The position numbers and the translations under genes were made by a program. Shown piece after piece: positions 42,975 through 54,863 of a stretch of 64,000 nucleotides of DNA. Numbering within the stretch: the stretch's first letter is position 1; each line of letters opens with the position of its first letter. The notes below the pieces were generated by a model, which did no database searches, was not told where the DNA came from, and saw only the letters and a list, made by a program, of their open reading frames with translations. Origin of the DNA: Pseudopithomyces maydicus (lineage: Eukaryota; Ascomycota; Dothideomycetes; Pleosporales; Didymosphaeriaceae); contig JANTUC010000011.1 in the NCBI GenBank assembly GCA_026873275.1, forward strand, positions 62,001-126,000, in the 5' to 3' direction.

Positions 42975-43960
42975 TCACCTATGCGAGTCAAGTTCAGACG
43001 GCGGAAACGTCTGTGCAAGTTCGTACACCGCTAATGAATCGACTTCCTGATTTGCTGAAACACCATTCATCTCGTACTTGTCGGCCCCGCCAGCCATCTG
43101 AGGAGATTGGACGTTGCTAGCGCTCGTACCGTCTAGTTGATACACTTCATTTTGTGATCTAGATTTCCCCCGCCTGTAGAAAAGTGCGGCGACCACGGCA
43201 GCTATTAAAAGGGGTATACCCAATCCAAGTCCCAAACCCAGCCCTAATCTTAGTCTTCGTGATTCCATGGCATTGTCCTTCAGAGGAGGTGTTTGCTGAG
43301 TATCTGCCGTCGAAGTTCCTGAATTTGAGGACGAAGTCGTAGATGAGTCTGTTGTGGATGAAGTAGTCGTGGTCACGGCTGTCGTATCTGAAGTTGACAA
43401 AGTTGAGGGTTGAGGAAACAACGAACTAGGATCGCCAAGAACGCCAATAATGGTTCTTGTTGTAACGGAATCTATGGTCGTGTTAACACATAAAGATTAT
43501 GCGACACGTGATTTCGGAACGCACCTGGGATTTCGACATAATATTCAGGATTTGTGCATAGCGATTCTTGATCTGTGACATTTCCCGTCACAAAATTATC
43601 GCAAAAATATCGATTTTTGTCAGTGTCGCATGAATGGAGTCCTTGGGCGGCGCTCAATCCCTTGTTATTTGGTTTGTCGATGCAAACCTTTGGACACTCT
43701 GGGCTTTTAAAGGTCTCATCGGTACAACCTGAGCGTAGTACTCCGAAATCCCGTTGATTTGATCCCGCATATCCCGTATATCCGCAGAGACCATTGGAAA
43801 GACATGCATAACCATGCGAACAACAAGCAGAGCCTGAAGATAGAGAGCAAGGTTTGTTGTTTGTTCCTTTCGAACCGTCAGGGTAATAACATGTTCTGGC
43901 AAAAGCGAAGATAGGAAACAGTGTGGAGAGAATGAAAAAGATGCCTCTGCTCCAGAACAT
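42975..43960 (-). CDS. Secretory Cys-rich ectodomain, Ser/Thr stalk, single membrane span
   Basis: Exons 43525-43960 and 42975-43471 give 310 aa. Signal peptide (GIFFILSTLFPIFAFA), then a Cys-rich module of about 120 residues beginning RTCYYPDGS, with CCSHGYACLSNGLCGYTGY, CTDETFKSPECPKVC and further Cys. This module is common in Dothideomycete and Sordariomycete surface proteins. It is followed by a Ser/Thr-rich stalk (about 160-200), a Gly/Leu-rich span (GLGLGLGLGIPLLIAAVVAALF), RRGK as stop-transfer, and an acidic cytoplasmic tail of about 70 residues with YQLDG and YEMNG. The layout resembles wall-stress sensors, though it lacks a WSC domain. The last codons meet a GTGAGT, so a small terminal exon cannot be excluded. 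Confidence 0.85.
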
Positions 43961-46085
43961 TGGAATTCGGTTCTTTCTTGGCTTCCAGGGTTAGCTTCTC
44001 CGATTCATGTAATGAACCTGAAGGGTATTCCATTATATATGGTTTGAGGGAATTAACAAGGCAGTTCTCCGATGTCCCCTGCGCAGTTCCATTCCCAAAA
44101 CAGAATCCACGCGATTCCGTTTTTACGAGATTGCCTAGTTAGCAGCGGAGATCCCGAGCGCTTGATCTTCATGTTGTCTGACCGTTCGGAATGGGTTTGA
44201 TACTATATTAAAGTAAACTTCCAATACATTGCCTTTGGCTGTCTTTCTAGGCCTTCACAATGATAATTGAGTGACTGCCTTCATGATTCAATGAAATCGC
44301 CACGTTCAACTGCCGAGCATCTATGCATGTACTTTTCTAAATCATACAAATCTCCCAGTCTCCTCGTATTCGATTTGCCGCATATTTGGTAGTCTCATTT
44401 TGTTCAAAACAACGGAACGCGCCTACCATCTTGCTCTCGCGCCAGGATTCAGCACATGTGCAAGTTGTTTATGGACCCCATCTTGGCAACGTCATTGGTT
44501 TGGCCAATCAACAACTCTCAGCAATGCCAAGAAGGATCTCGGCAGTAGGCTATGCAATTCAATTTACCAAGCTTGCATATGTTCAGCTCGTATCCACAAA
44601 GATCGGCCCCACGATGACGGGCGCCTGCTTGCGGAATTGAGAATGAAGCCTCAAACCATTTATTTGTGCAACGAGGCAGTGTCTTGTAAGGCTGCCATGA
44701 ATACTGTACGGTCGGTCTTACATACATCGTTTGTTGCGCGCCACAGCATCCTACTTTCTATGATCTCGCTGTTACTATCGGATCGTGCCGTCCACCCTGT
44801 CGCTCATCGTGATGCCCCACTGCTACCCGTGTCCCGTGCCTAATCAAGCATAGAGCAGTCGAAAGCTTCGTCATCCTACGTGCACTTTCTGCAACCCACC
44901 ATGGGTCGTCTATTGGTATTTCCGCCCGCCTGCCTACTATATCAATGCATGTTCTAGAAGGGTTACAGCAACCTATCGGCAATACTTCTACTTGTACACA
45001 CATACATATTCACAAGCGCTGTGCCGGAAAAACACGTCATTTCTAACCGACTGTAACTTTGAAGAAGCTTTCTCATAATCGCTCAATGAACCAGAAAGGA
45101 ATCAGAATAAACAAAAAACGTCACAAAGACAGCAAAAACACAACTTCTTATTCCCTATCCCACCCATCACTCCGCTAATCTCGCACCTTTCCGGACACTA
45201 TAATGCATATCCTCCCGCGCATGTATTCAAATATAACATGAAAGAAGATCCCGAACAGCAGTCCCACTCATTCTATCGAACCCAGCCGCACTGCAGAAAT
45301 TTGTCTATCCTATCCCGCCCCAGATAAATCCCAAAAATAAAGCACTCACCCAACCTCCCCACAACAGTCCCACCCATGACAAGCCAATCTTCTCATCTAT
45401 ATTCGCCCTAACCTTCCTTGATACAGCCACACCCAATTTCTACGCCACGAGTCAAACGCGATACACATACACATATACTATTCAATACATGGCCACTTTT
45501 TTCCCGTTCCAAGAGGGAAGATAGTGTTTCATCTAATGAAGTATCTGTATCTAGTCAGTTTCATACTGAGCTGCTATGTTTTCTAAACACAAAAAAAAAC
45601 ATACAACACACCTATCGCGCATACCCCGCATACCCCGACCAGCACCGTTGTAATCTCCTATCTCCTAGATGAATCAATCCATTGCTTGTTATCTGCTTTT
45701 TAAACACTGCATAGAGCCTTCCAGTGATACTCTATCTATCTATCTATCTATCCATCCGTCTAGATCCCCACTTCGATAATCGAAACACTACGTACATATA
45801 CAAGCTCCCCACCCCACCCCATTCTCCGGTACTCATAACACGCTCAAAACGATCAACGAAACTACATCCCCCACACATATATATATCCCATCCCACCCTC
45901 GCTACATAGACAAGGCCTAGAGGAAACTCCGCAAGACCAACTCTCAATAATAACAGTTCCCAGCTTAACTTAGAGTAGGAACAAGCAAACTATCTACAGT
46001 CCCTGTCTGCCGTGCTGGACTCTGCCATTTCAATTAGGAAGGAAAGTTAAGAGTAGGTGATTGCGCTGGCTGGGAAGAATATATA

Positions 46086-46092
<7 letters not shown>

Positions 46093-46121
<29 letters not shown>

Positions 46122-46190
46122 TGTATGTATGTATGTATGTATGTATGTATGTATGTATGTATGTATGTATGTATGTATGTATGTATGTAT
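46093..46190. repeat. TATG tetranucleotide microsatellite, about 24 units
   Basis: An almost perfect TATG (ATGT) array preceded by a short AT dinucleotide tract from about 46079. It ends where tattta interrupts the pattern at about 46190. Confidence 0.95.
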
Positions 46191-46209
46191 TTATGTCACG
46201 CGTACCACG

Positions 46210-46236
<27 letters not shown>
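46210..46236. repeat. CT dinucleotide microsatellite
   Basis: About 13 CT units followed directly by a short TA tract and, 10-20 bp upstream, the end of the TATG array. Compound microsatellite. Confidence 0.9.
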
Positions 46237-46247
<11 letters not shown>

Positions 46248-47085
46248 CGTACATGCCTGCACCGGCCAACCTAAGTATAAGTTCACATACATACACGCTT
46301 TCCCAGCGTATGTCTAAACCTGACAGTACATATATAAGCCCGTACGTACGCCACGATAATCTACTCGACATAAGCGTTATATAGGTTTATAGTTAATTTA
46401 CCGCTCGCTGCTATATGCTATCGCCGTGCACACATACATACATGCGTATGTGGATCCATCGTGATTCATCACAGAACGGAACAGCACGTATCCATGATGG
46501 TGTATACACAGCACAGCACACAGCACGCAGCACGCACAACGCAGCACGCACAACGCAGCACACGTTATTCCTCTGAACTCTCATTCATTTTTCTTTTTCC
46601 ATTTGCTGTCCTTTGGTGACTAACCCCGGCTATGGCTATGGCTATAGTATAGCATCTCTGCGTCTGTCAACCAGACATCCGCATTTACTATGTTCATACA
46701 CCGACCCGGCGCAAGGCCACCGGTAGCCCACACTGGCTCTGGTACTGGCACTGGCACTGGCACTGGCACTGGCACTGCATGCCATACATGACATACATGA
46801 CATGACATGACATGATATACGTACATGTATGCATACATACGCCAACCCATGTCAACCCATGCCTCCATGCATCCATCCATTGCCCACCACCCCCTCAACC
46901 CATCCATATTTCCATTTCCATTTCCATTCCCCATTTCCCTTTCTATTTCCCTTCCTCCCCCATTCCCCTCTCCCCTCCCCTCCCCCTCCAAACCCAACCA
47001 CTCAATACATCCCCCCATCCTCCCCCCTGCTGCCCTCTCTGCCCCTGAATCCCCAGCCCACCAAACTGTCCCTGAGGCTCAAACA

Positions 47086-49684
47086 TCATCCTCGGGTCCT
47101 CCCCCTCGGTCCCGGTCCCGGTCCACCAGGACCACCAGGACCACCCGGACCACCCGGAGGACCACCCGGACCCGGACCAACCCCCATAGGAGGCGGCCCG
47201 TACCCGCCCTGCATCGGCGGGAAGTAACCCTGCGGCGGAGGCGGGGGCGGCGGACCGGGGAACATGGCACCGCGCATTCCGTTGGCGGGGTTGAATCCGG
47301 GCGGAGGGCCCATGGGGGTATTTCCAGCGGAGAAGCTTGGCTGGGGACCTGGGGGGCCCATTTGGAGCTGGGGGCCTGGGCCCTGGGGACCGTTTTGCTG
47401 GTTTTGCTGATTTTGGTTTGGAGCTGGGCCTGGGCCTGGGCCTGGGCCTGGGCCTGGGCCGAGGCCTGGGGGTTGGCGCATTGGGCCGTTGAAGCCTGGG
47501 GGAGGGCGGACGTTGGGGCCTTCTTGGGGGGTGGGCGGCATGCCTGGTTGGCGGGCACCCATGTAGGGGAGGTCTGGGACGTGCTGGGAGGGGATGCCCA
47601 TGTTTGTGAGCTGGCGGGGGATTTCGCCGGCCGTGTTACGGCGCTGGAGACCTGCCATGTCGGTGTCGGGGTATCCCATGGGGGGGCCGCGGTTCTTGTG
47701 GCGCATGGCTTCTTGCTGCTGCATCTGGCGCCGCTCTTGTTCTTGGCGCATCATCTGCTCTTCGAGAAACATCGACTCCATGCGAGGATCCATGCGGTCG
47801 TTCATAAAGCCGGGTGGTGGTCCACCACGGCCCTTTGGCTGGCCTGGTTGTTGTCTGGACTGATCGAAGAAGGGCATGTTCGGATTCTCTGGAGGTTGGC
47901 GGCCTAACTGCGGCGGCGTTGCTCGCGGTTGTTGCATTAGGTTAAGTAAGAAATCGCGCTCGGCGCTGCTAGCCTTCTCGCGGTTCACCTGAGAACGACT
48001 GTTTAGCAGAGCAGCGAGATTGGGGTCCTGGGGGTTGTGGTTCCTTGAGGGGGCTGTTGATACGGATGGTCTTCAACAGGTCGGTTAGAGTCTGGACGTG
48101 GGAGTCCGAATTGTTCGAATTGAGAATTGTCCGGTGACATGCTATTGAATCTTGGTTGTTGCTGCGGAGGTCGATTGTCCATGCCTGACGGCCGAGAACC
48201 TAGGATAGTGTCTAGCAAAGCTCGAGTTTCGGCAGATGACTGCGCCGGCATGTGCTGGGGAGGAGCACGACGTTCTTGCATCTCGGGAGGGGGTGGAGAT
48301 TGGTGAAAGTCCAGGGATATACCACCGCCTGGTCGTATCCCATTTATCGGTGTCGGTCCACTTGATGGAGGGACAGGAGGAGAAGCGATCTTGGTGCTGC
48401 CGAGCATTTGGAGAATCCTATTAAAACCTTCTTTGTCGGCATTGCCGTCGAGAGGCGGTGGCAGCCCTGGAGAAGCGGGTGCTGGTGCAATGGGTGCAGC
48501 TGCAATTGGATCTTCTGCTTTCGCAAACATGGTCATGAATCTTGATTTCTTATCAGCCTTGGGCTTAACAGTTGCGGGCTCGACGGGAGGAGTTTCAACG
48601 GCTTTGGCGCTCCAATTACCAAACATTGAGCCAAGTGTCGGTTCTAGCCCCGAGGGAGTCATTGAGGACTTGGGTGTCTGTTGCGAAGGAACATCAGAAA
48701 AGAAAGCTGGTAGGTCTGGTTTCGGTTCCTCCTTTTCTTCGTGCGGGGCATCTTTAGCCTTCATCTGTTCCTTCCAACGCTGGAAGTCTTCCTGGGTATG
48801 AGCCTTGGCCTCCTTCTTGGGCACCGGAGTATCCATCCACTCTGGATCCTCTTCTGGCTTCCCACCCCGGGTCCAGTCACGTTCTTTCTCGCGCTCGCGG
48901 TTTCTGTCCCGATCTCGCCAGCCGCCTTGGCCAGCCGCTCCGAATTTACTGCCTTCGGTCTCTTTCGCAGCATCTTCACGGCGGCCCCAGCGCTCCCCAC
49001 GTCGGCGCGGCAAGGTGTCTCCGTTCTCCGGGTCGTTCTCTTTCCGATCACGATCACCATTGCGGCCAAAGCCCCGGTCAAAGTCCTCCTGACCCAAGCT
49101 CTTGCGGCCCTTGACGTTCTGCCAGCCCTCACCCTCCTCGCGCCGAACGCGGCGTCCGTTGGTGAAGTCTTTCTCACGGGTGCGATCTCCATCTCGCCAG
49201 CGGTCGGTGCGAGGGAAGCGGTCGCCGAGGTGCTCTCCGTCGGTCGAGGTGATGGCGGTGGGTTCTTTGGATTGTCCAGGTTTCGTGCGGGTGGCGGATG
49301 CAAAGTTCAGCTTAGGTGGGCCGCCCATCACAGGCTCGTCGCCATGGTCTGAAGAAAAAAAATTGGTCAACGGCTGTCACTGCGGGGTCTATATATCGCC
49401 AACCGAGACTTACGTGTACTTGCGCGCCTGCCAAACTGACCCATGACGCCCATTCCTGGTCGCTCTGCACGATGCTCGCCGGTAGCAGGAGCGTCGCCCT
49501 CGCGGGCATTCGTTCGGCTCCGACGGTTGGTTGTGTTACCTGCATGGTTGTTGTTATTTCCGTGGTCGTTGGGCACGTCCATCCATTGCTCGATGGAGGG
49601 CAGCGCATCTGGCTTCTTGACGAGCGGGGAGCTGCGCAGGTGCTCCAGCTGCTCTACCGTGTACCTGCCGCCTGCCATGCTCAT
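47086..49684 (-). CDS. 4E-T-like eIF4E-binding, low-complexity protein (two frame breaks)
   Basis: Exon 1 (49414-49684) encodes MSMAGGRYTVEQLEHLRSSP, close to the YxxxxL eIF4E-binding motif in the 4E-T context, then VKKPDALPSIEQWM. Exon 2 starts at 49348 after a 65-nt intron. It is an RD/RE-rich segment (WRDGDRTREKD), a helical part (EGFNRILQMLG), then Pro/Gln/Met- and Pro/Gly-rich tracts. The family shuttles eIF4E and represses or decaps mRNA in P-bodies. The frame ending at 48003 joins the one holding VNREKASSAERDFL if one base is missing in the G5 run 48030-48034. The stop at 47086 may likewise be false: an added base in C5 47101-47105 opens DPRMMFEPQGQFGGLGIQGQ with a stop near 46943. The fungal 4E-T assignment is by motif and layout, not alignment. 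Confidence 0.65.
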
Positions 49685-50826
49685 GTCGATGCTGCGTGCT
49701 TGGAGGGCGGCCGGGGAAAGTGTGTGGTCGCGAGCGACCCGGGCTGAAAGGAGCGGGCCCTAACGAGGTCGTGTGCTTGGTCGCCGGTGGGCGACAAGCG
49801 TTGGGGAGGTCACCGCAGAAGCGAGGCGTGTCGCAAAGCGTCCAATGTGCGCAAGGGTAAAGGATGAGAACTGTACAGGGCGAGATAATTATAGCGGTGG
49901 AGCGATGAATGTGTGGCGGCTCGCACGGCTTCAGCCGAGAGGCAGATCTGTGTGTGACGAAGTGTCAGCGGGCTAGATGGTGCAGGCGCAAGAGTGCGGC
50001 GGTCGCGTGAGGAAGTGGAGGGAAGGTGAGTGTGGTGGGATGTGTAGCGTACTTCGGAACACCCTTGCGGGCAGCAGTCACAGAAGCGGAGAAGCTGTCG
50101 CGGGCGCAGAGGGCACGGCAGACGGGGTCCGAGGAGCTGTGAATAAATTTGCAGTAGGGTCGATGAGATAGATGGCGGGTCTGGGGGCAGAGGAGAGTCG
50201 AGTGATGCGAATGGCTGCTGTTGCTCGTTTCTGTCTTCTGGTGCGTCGGCGCTGGCTGATGCAACAACACAGTCGCAGCTGCCTATCCGAGGATCCCCCG
50301 AATTCAGCAGGAGCGATGACGCCACACCCACCAGCCACTCGCTTGCCTACATAGGGGCGCTGCCTGTGGCGCAGGCACGCCTGAGGATGCATCGCCTTGC
50401 CGGTGCTCAGCAGGGAGACGCACGCGCTCAGCAGCCATATTGCATGTCGATTGAAAGTTCCAACCTTGGAACACGCGGGATCAGGTGACCTTTCCATGAG
50501 GACCCTGGGTGCCTGGGTGCTTGGGATCGCCCGCCTTTCGCCAGTTATGTGCGGTCACACCAGCCCCTGCAGATCTGGAAGGAAGGGCAAAGTGACCAAC
50601 ACTTATTGATGCTGTGGGAATCTGCTTGATATTGGTAATGTGCCCGGCATTGCGGTACTCTGCTTATTATTAGACATCAATGCTCCTGACGATGTCACTG
50701 TGTAGGACTATGGAGAACCGCAAGACTGCCTCCTAAAGCGCCTTCCTCCTATCCCCCCTCGCGCCTTCCTCCTCTCACCTCCCACGTCGCCACCACCCAC
50801 TCCCTCCCTCCGTCCCTCCTTTCCCC
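49685..50826. other. Intergenic: promoter/5' leader of the 4E-T-like gene and 3' region of URB1
   Basis: About 1.1 kb between two minus-strand genes. A long leader or promoter for the 4E-T-like gene is expected here. Pyrimidine-rich plus-strand sequence (ccctccctccgtccctcc) at about 50755-50840 runs into the URB1 stop. No further gene is supported. Confidence 0.45.
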
Positions 50827-53800
50827 TCACCCCTCCACGATCGCCTTCACCAGCACCCCCACCGTCCCACTCCCCCACTCATCCACCTTCTCCCTATCAC
50901 ACAACTCGTACACCCTCCCCGCCAACACCCTCAGCTCCCCCTGCCGATGATCATTCGCATTGACCATTGCATAAATCCAATTCACCAGCCCGCACCTCGT
51001 CACCAGCGTGGTCGCACCGCCGACCGCGGCGGCCCTCAGCAGCACGCTCACGATCTTCTCGCGCGACGCGATGGCGCACGCCTTGGACTCGTAGTAGCCC
51101 AGCAGCCGCTCGAACATGTTGTTGGTGCGGAAGATCTCCATGTCCTCGGGGGTGCGCAGGCAGTCGAGCAGGTAGTCGAGGTACCAGGCGGCCTCCTTGT
51201 GGTGGCCTGCGTCCTCGTCGGGGGCGCTTGCGAGGGTGAGGGAGGCGAATTTGCGGGGGAGGTTGCGGACGTCGAAGGCGGGGCGGGAGGTGAGGAATTT
51301 GCTGAGCTTGGGGTACATGAAGTGGATGGGTTCGGTGAGGATCTTGACGCACTGGGCGGCGAAGACGCCGCCTACGTAGGGGAGGGGCTTTGAGCTGGGG
51401 ACGGTGTGGAAGGTTTCGAGGGTTTGGTTGAGGAGGACCCAGAGCTGTTGCTGGTCGCTTTTGTCTTTGTCAAGGGTGGCGATGAGCTGGCGGATGTTGT
51501 TGGCGGCTTGGATGCGGATCTCGGGGTATTTTGAGCACAGGCAGAGGATGAGCTCGCCGATGTCGCCGTCTTCGATGGCTTCTTCCAGTTCCTTCTTACG
51601 CCAGCGGTTGAGTCCCATGTGTTTCTCATCTTCCTCCGGGGGAAGTTCCAGGTCGACCACAGGCAGAGTCTTGGTCGGCTCTTCTGCGGGTTGTTCCGGT
51701 GGTATGGGCGAGATGGATGATCTCTCTGAGCCGCTAAAGTCTGCCCCTGTAGCAAGCTTGAGAGCCTCCTTCACCTTCTCTTTGCCCATCTTCCACTGGA
51801 AAGAATCCTTAAGGACCTCTTTGTACGCACTATCCGCAGCATCGACCAACGAGTCGCGAACTAATATCAAAATGTGCTCGTCCTCGCCTATCAGCTTGAG
51901 CAGATACAAAAGCTTCGATAGCCACTGTGCAACAGGCTCTGCGGGGTTGTTTTTCTCCGATTTCGCACCCTTGAAAGGCCACTGCTCCACCAGAGTCATC
52001 ACAATGGGACTGAACGCTCCAATGTCAGATTCGGCCTCCGGGAGTTTCGCGCGAAGGGCATCCAGGTCGTCAAAATACTTCACGGAGCCCTTGCTAAAGC
52101 GCGCGCAGCAGTCATCCAAGAAATTCAACACCTGGGCAGATTGGCCACACGAGGCGCTCAAACTAGCAATGAGAGCATCGAGCGCATCCGGAGCGGTATC
52201 GAACTGGAACATGCCCTCCTGATCACGGACGATGCCGACAAGGAGCGACTTGATTCCGGCGTACAGTTCGCTTTCGGGGATGATGCGACGAGCTTGATCA
52301 AAGTCACGAATGGCGATTGCGCAAGGGTTTCTGCTAAAGTTAGTAGGCGAATGAATGGGTAACAGCAGCGACTTACTATTCTTTTGCCACCAGCGCATCG
52401 CAGGGGAGTGCCTCGCCATTTGTATCCAATGCTCAAGCTCCATGACGAGGAACGCTTTTTCTTCTGCCGATTCGTGCGGCTTCTCCGCCTGGATCAATGC
52501 ACTACACAGCGGTACCGAGATGTCAAACTTCTCCGCCAACGCCACCTGGGGCGTAACCTCGTAGTAAAGTCTGAGGAGCCTGATTATCGACTCCCGCTTC
52601 AATCCCTTCTGGAAACTCGGCTGCCGAAAAGCCGTGATGATGGTTTTCATCGGGGGACACCGTTGGCTGAACTCGGTGACAATCCTTGTCGCCACGTTCG
52701 ACCATGCCTGACCTAAACGAGTCCTTTTGGCGTTGTCCAACTCCTTCAAAACTCTCCGCAATTTGTGAAGAGCGGCTATAAGCACGCGCACGGCGAACAG
52801 TTGAATCAGATCTGAACTGCTGTTCAAGCACTTGATGAGCACTTGCTGTGTGATGGGTTGCGGCAGCACGCTTTGAAGCAGAGCGGTAGCCGGCGGGGGA
52901 CCCTCACGGTAGCCCTTTGGAGCGCCAAAGTACTGTGGGACAGGCATCTCAATCGTCTGGTAGAGAAAGGCGGAGAAGCCTATCCAGGTAGCTGTTAGTT
53001 TCGGCTCGTAATTGAAATCCTTCTTCTTGTAGAAGTAGTCGCCAATCAATTCGGGACAGGCATTGAATATATCGATAACGAGCTCCTGGTGTAACGTGTT
53101 TGCATAAGGGCGAAGCGACTGGAGGAATTCGGACAAGATAATGTTGCGTATAGGAGCTGGCCCAGAGTCGAAATCCAGACCAAAGTCAGCGTCAGCATCT
53201 AACAGCTCATCCATTTGCATATCGCCATCGTCTTCTTCACTGTTTTGCGGATACAGTCCCTGCGTGGGGAGCATCACACCATAAGCCGGCGACGTGCAGA
53301 CCAAGCGCAAGAAGTCATGCGCGAGGGCATCTGGAGCCTTTTGGCCTTCTTCGATCGAGTTCTCGGGAGCTTCGTATCTATAGAGGCCAGCGATGTGAGT
53401 AAGCGCCCTTCCGTTCAGAATACGGCTCTTCGTAGCACGGGGTATCGTCTTGTCCAAGAAAACATGGTTGCGAAACGCGTCAAAGATCTCGGCGATGAGA
53501 TGCGGCGGATCGACGGTGATGTGATCGAAGACAGCCCTGATAACATCCTTGTTGCCCAAGATCTCGATCTTCGTACGCTCGTCCTGGTACTTCAGGTGCG
53601 CGAGCAGGTAGCGCACCGAGACGGTCCTGACGCTAGGTTTCCGCTGCATCTCTTCGGCGGTCTGTCCCTGTATGCTCTTCCACGCGCCGATGTTCCTCGC
53701 CAAGACCTTTGGCTCGAAGGTGAAGTCTTTCCGGGCGTAGACAGTCCTGGCAAAGGCACCCTCGTTGTACTTGGTCATCTCGATGAGCAATCGCACCGCT

Positions 53801-54405
53801 GGGAGAATGACGTTGTCCTTGCTCGTCGGCGCCGAGAGGTTGCGCACGAATCGCCTGGCGACGGACGGCTGCAGCAGAGTCTTGCAGAGCAACAGGCCAT
53901 ACTGCTCGAAGTCGGGGTGGCTCGCAAAGACCTTGAAGAGCAGGGCCAATTGGGCCGTTACTTGGGCGAGCAGCATGTCGAAGTTGGTCTCGGCGGCATA
54001 ATCCCACGCCTGCATGAGTTGAGGCAACAGCGCCGTGTCCTTTGCATCTTTGCCCTTCTCTTTCTGGGTATCGAGGAATTCTCGCAGTATCGCGCGCTTG
54101 CGAGGCAGCTGGTCTTCTTCGGCGGAGTACAGGATGGAATCGAGGAATCTCTTGAACGTTTGGAGTCCTGCCTCGAGTTAGCTAGCAGCGCATGTCGCGT
54201 CTATTAGTCACGCACCTTCTCTCAAGGAGCGGACGTCGCCTTGGTCGAACACGAGTGCCCTCTGCAGCTGTTGCGCCGAATGCACCTCTTCTGCCTGCCC
54301 TTCCGGCAGCTCTCGTTCGTGCGATCCTTCGGTCCGTTGTCGCTTCGCATGGTGGCCGGTGTGTGCGGCCTTGGGATTGGCCTCGAACACGGATCGTTTA
54401 CCCAT
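50827..54405 (-). CDS. URB1: URB1/NPA1, nucleolar pre-ribosomal-associated protein 1
   Basis: Component of early 60S pre-ribosomes needed for 25S/5.8S rRNA processing in the nucleolus. Starts MGKRSVFEANPKAAHTG with basic NLS-like residues; exon 1 is 54216-54405 and exon 2 starts at 54167 (LQTFKRFLDSIL). The N-terminal URB1 domain is recognisable (LLLCKTLLQPSVARRFVRNL; KYNEGAFARTVYARKDF), followed by helical repeats and an acidic patch (NSEEDDGDMQMDELLDAD). A canonical 43-nt intron (GTAAGT, CTAAC, TTTAG; 52334-52376) only fits if one base is missing in the G4 run 52403-52406. With both, the spliced length is 3489 nt (1162 aa); without them the frame reads through unspliced. Shorter than the yeast protein; it ends VLVKAIVEG. 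Confidence 0.85.
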
Positions 54406-54863
54406 GTTGCGCGTTGGGCGTGATACAACTTTCCTGCGCAGGAATCGAGCGGGAAAGCCAAAAGTTGGAGATATTTTCGGCAGGGTTATCCCACCCCGGT
54501 CGCGCTAGCGCCGCCCCTCCCTCACCCTGGTCCTGCTGGGTGGAACCAATCAGAGTTGGCTGTAGAACAGAGTGCTCAATTGGGCTTGTTTCCGACTTGA
54601 AGCGCTTTCACCACATGTTTATCAACAGGATTTTATGAAGCCTTAGCTAGGACGATTCATCTGTAGCTTCGGCATCTTTCTTCTTTTACCCAAAAAATTC
54701 CAAAATGGCTTTATGTATATGGAAGAAAACTCGCCTTCATCGGAATAGTGATCAAGCTATTAGAAGTACAGATATCGTCTGTCTATGAAGTTTCAAAATC
54801 GATCCAGAAGACGCCTCTGAACAAAGGAAACACAATCCTGCTAGGACTTCGAATACTACACCC
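54406..54863. other. Intergenic: URB1 promoter, MFS 3' region
   Basis: About 460 bp between two minus-strand genes. No gene seen. Confidence 0.5.

Larger units (their letters stand above)
43961..46942. repeat. Gene-poor region rich in microsatellites
   Basis: No supported gene in about 3 kb. It holds a CTAT run near 45731-45754, the long TATG tract and CT tract listed separately, CAGCACGCAGCAC-type repeats near 46505-46560, a GGCACT tract at about 46744-46776, an ACATG tract near 46785-46815 and a polypyrimidine zone of CCATTT/CCCTCC near 46905-46990. Met/Tyr/Val/Cys-rich open frames here come from the TATG repeat. Confidence 0.6.

Noticed and set aside
46057..46371. Met/Tyr/Val/Cys-rich open frames of 86-113 codons on both strands
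   Set aside because: Direct translation of the TATG and CT microsatellites.
46825..47907. 360-codon plus-strand frame
   Set aside because: Antisense to the Pro/Gly-rich part of the 4E-T-like gene; its Trp/Ala repeats mirror the GGCCTG repeat.
53215..54207. 330-codon plus-strand frame
   Set aside because: Antisense to URB1, which is conserved along its length.
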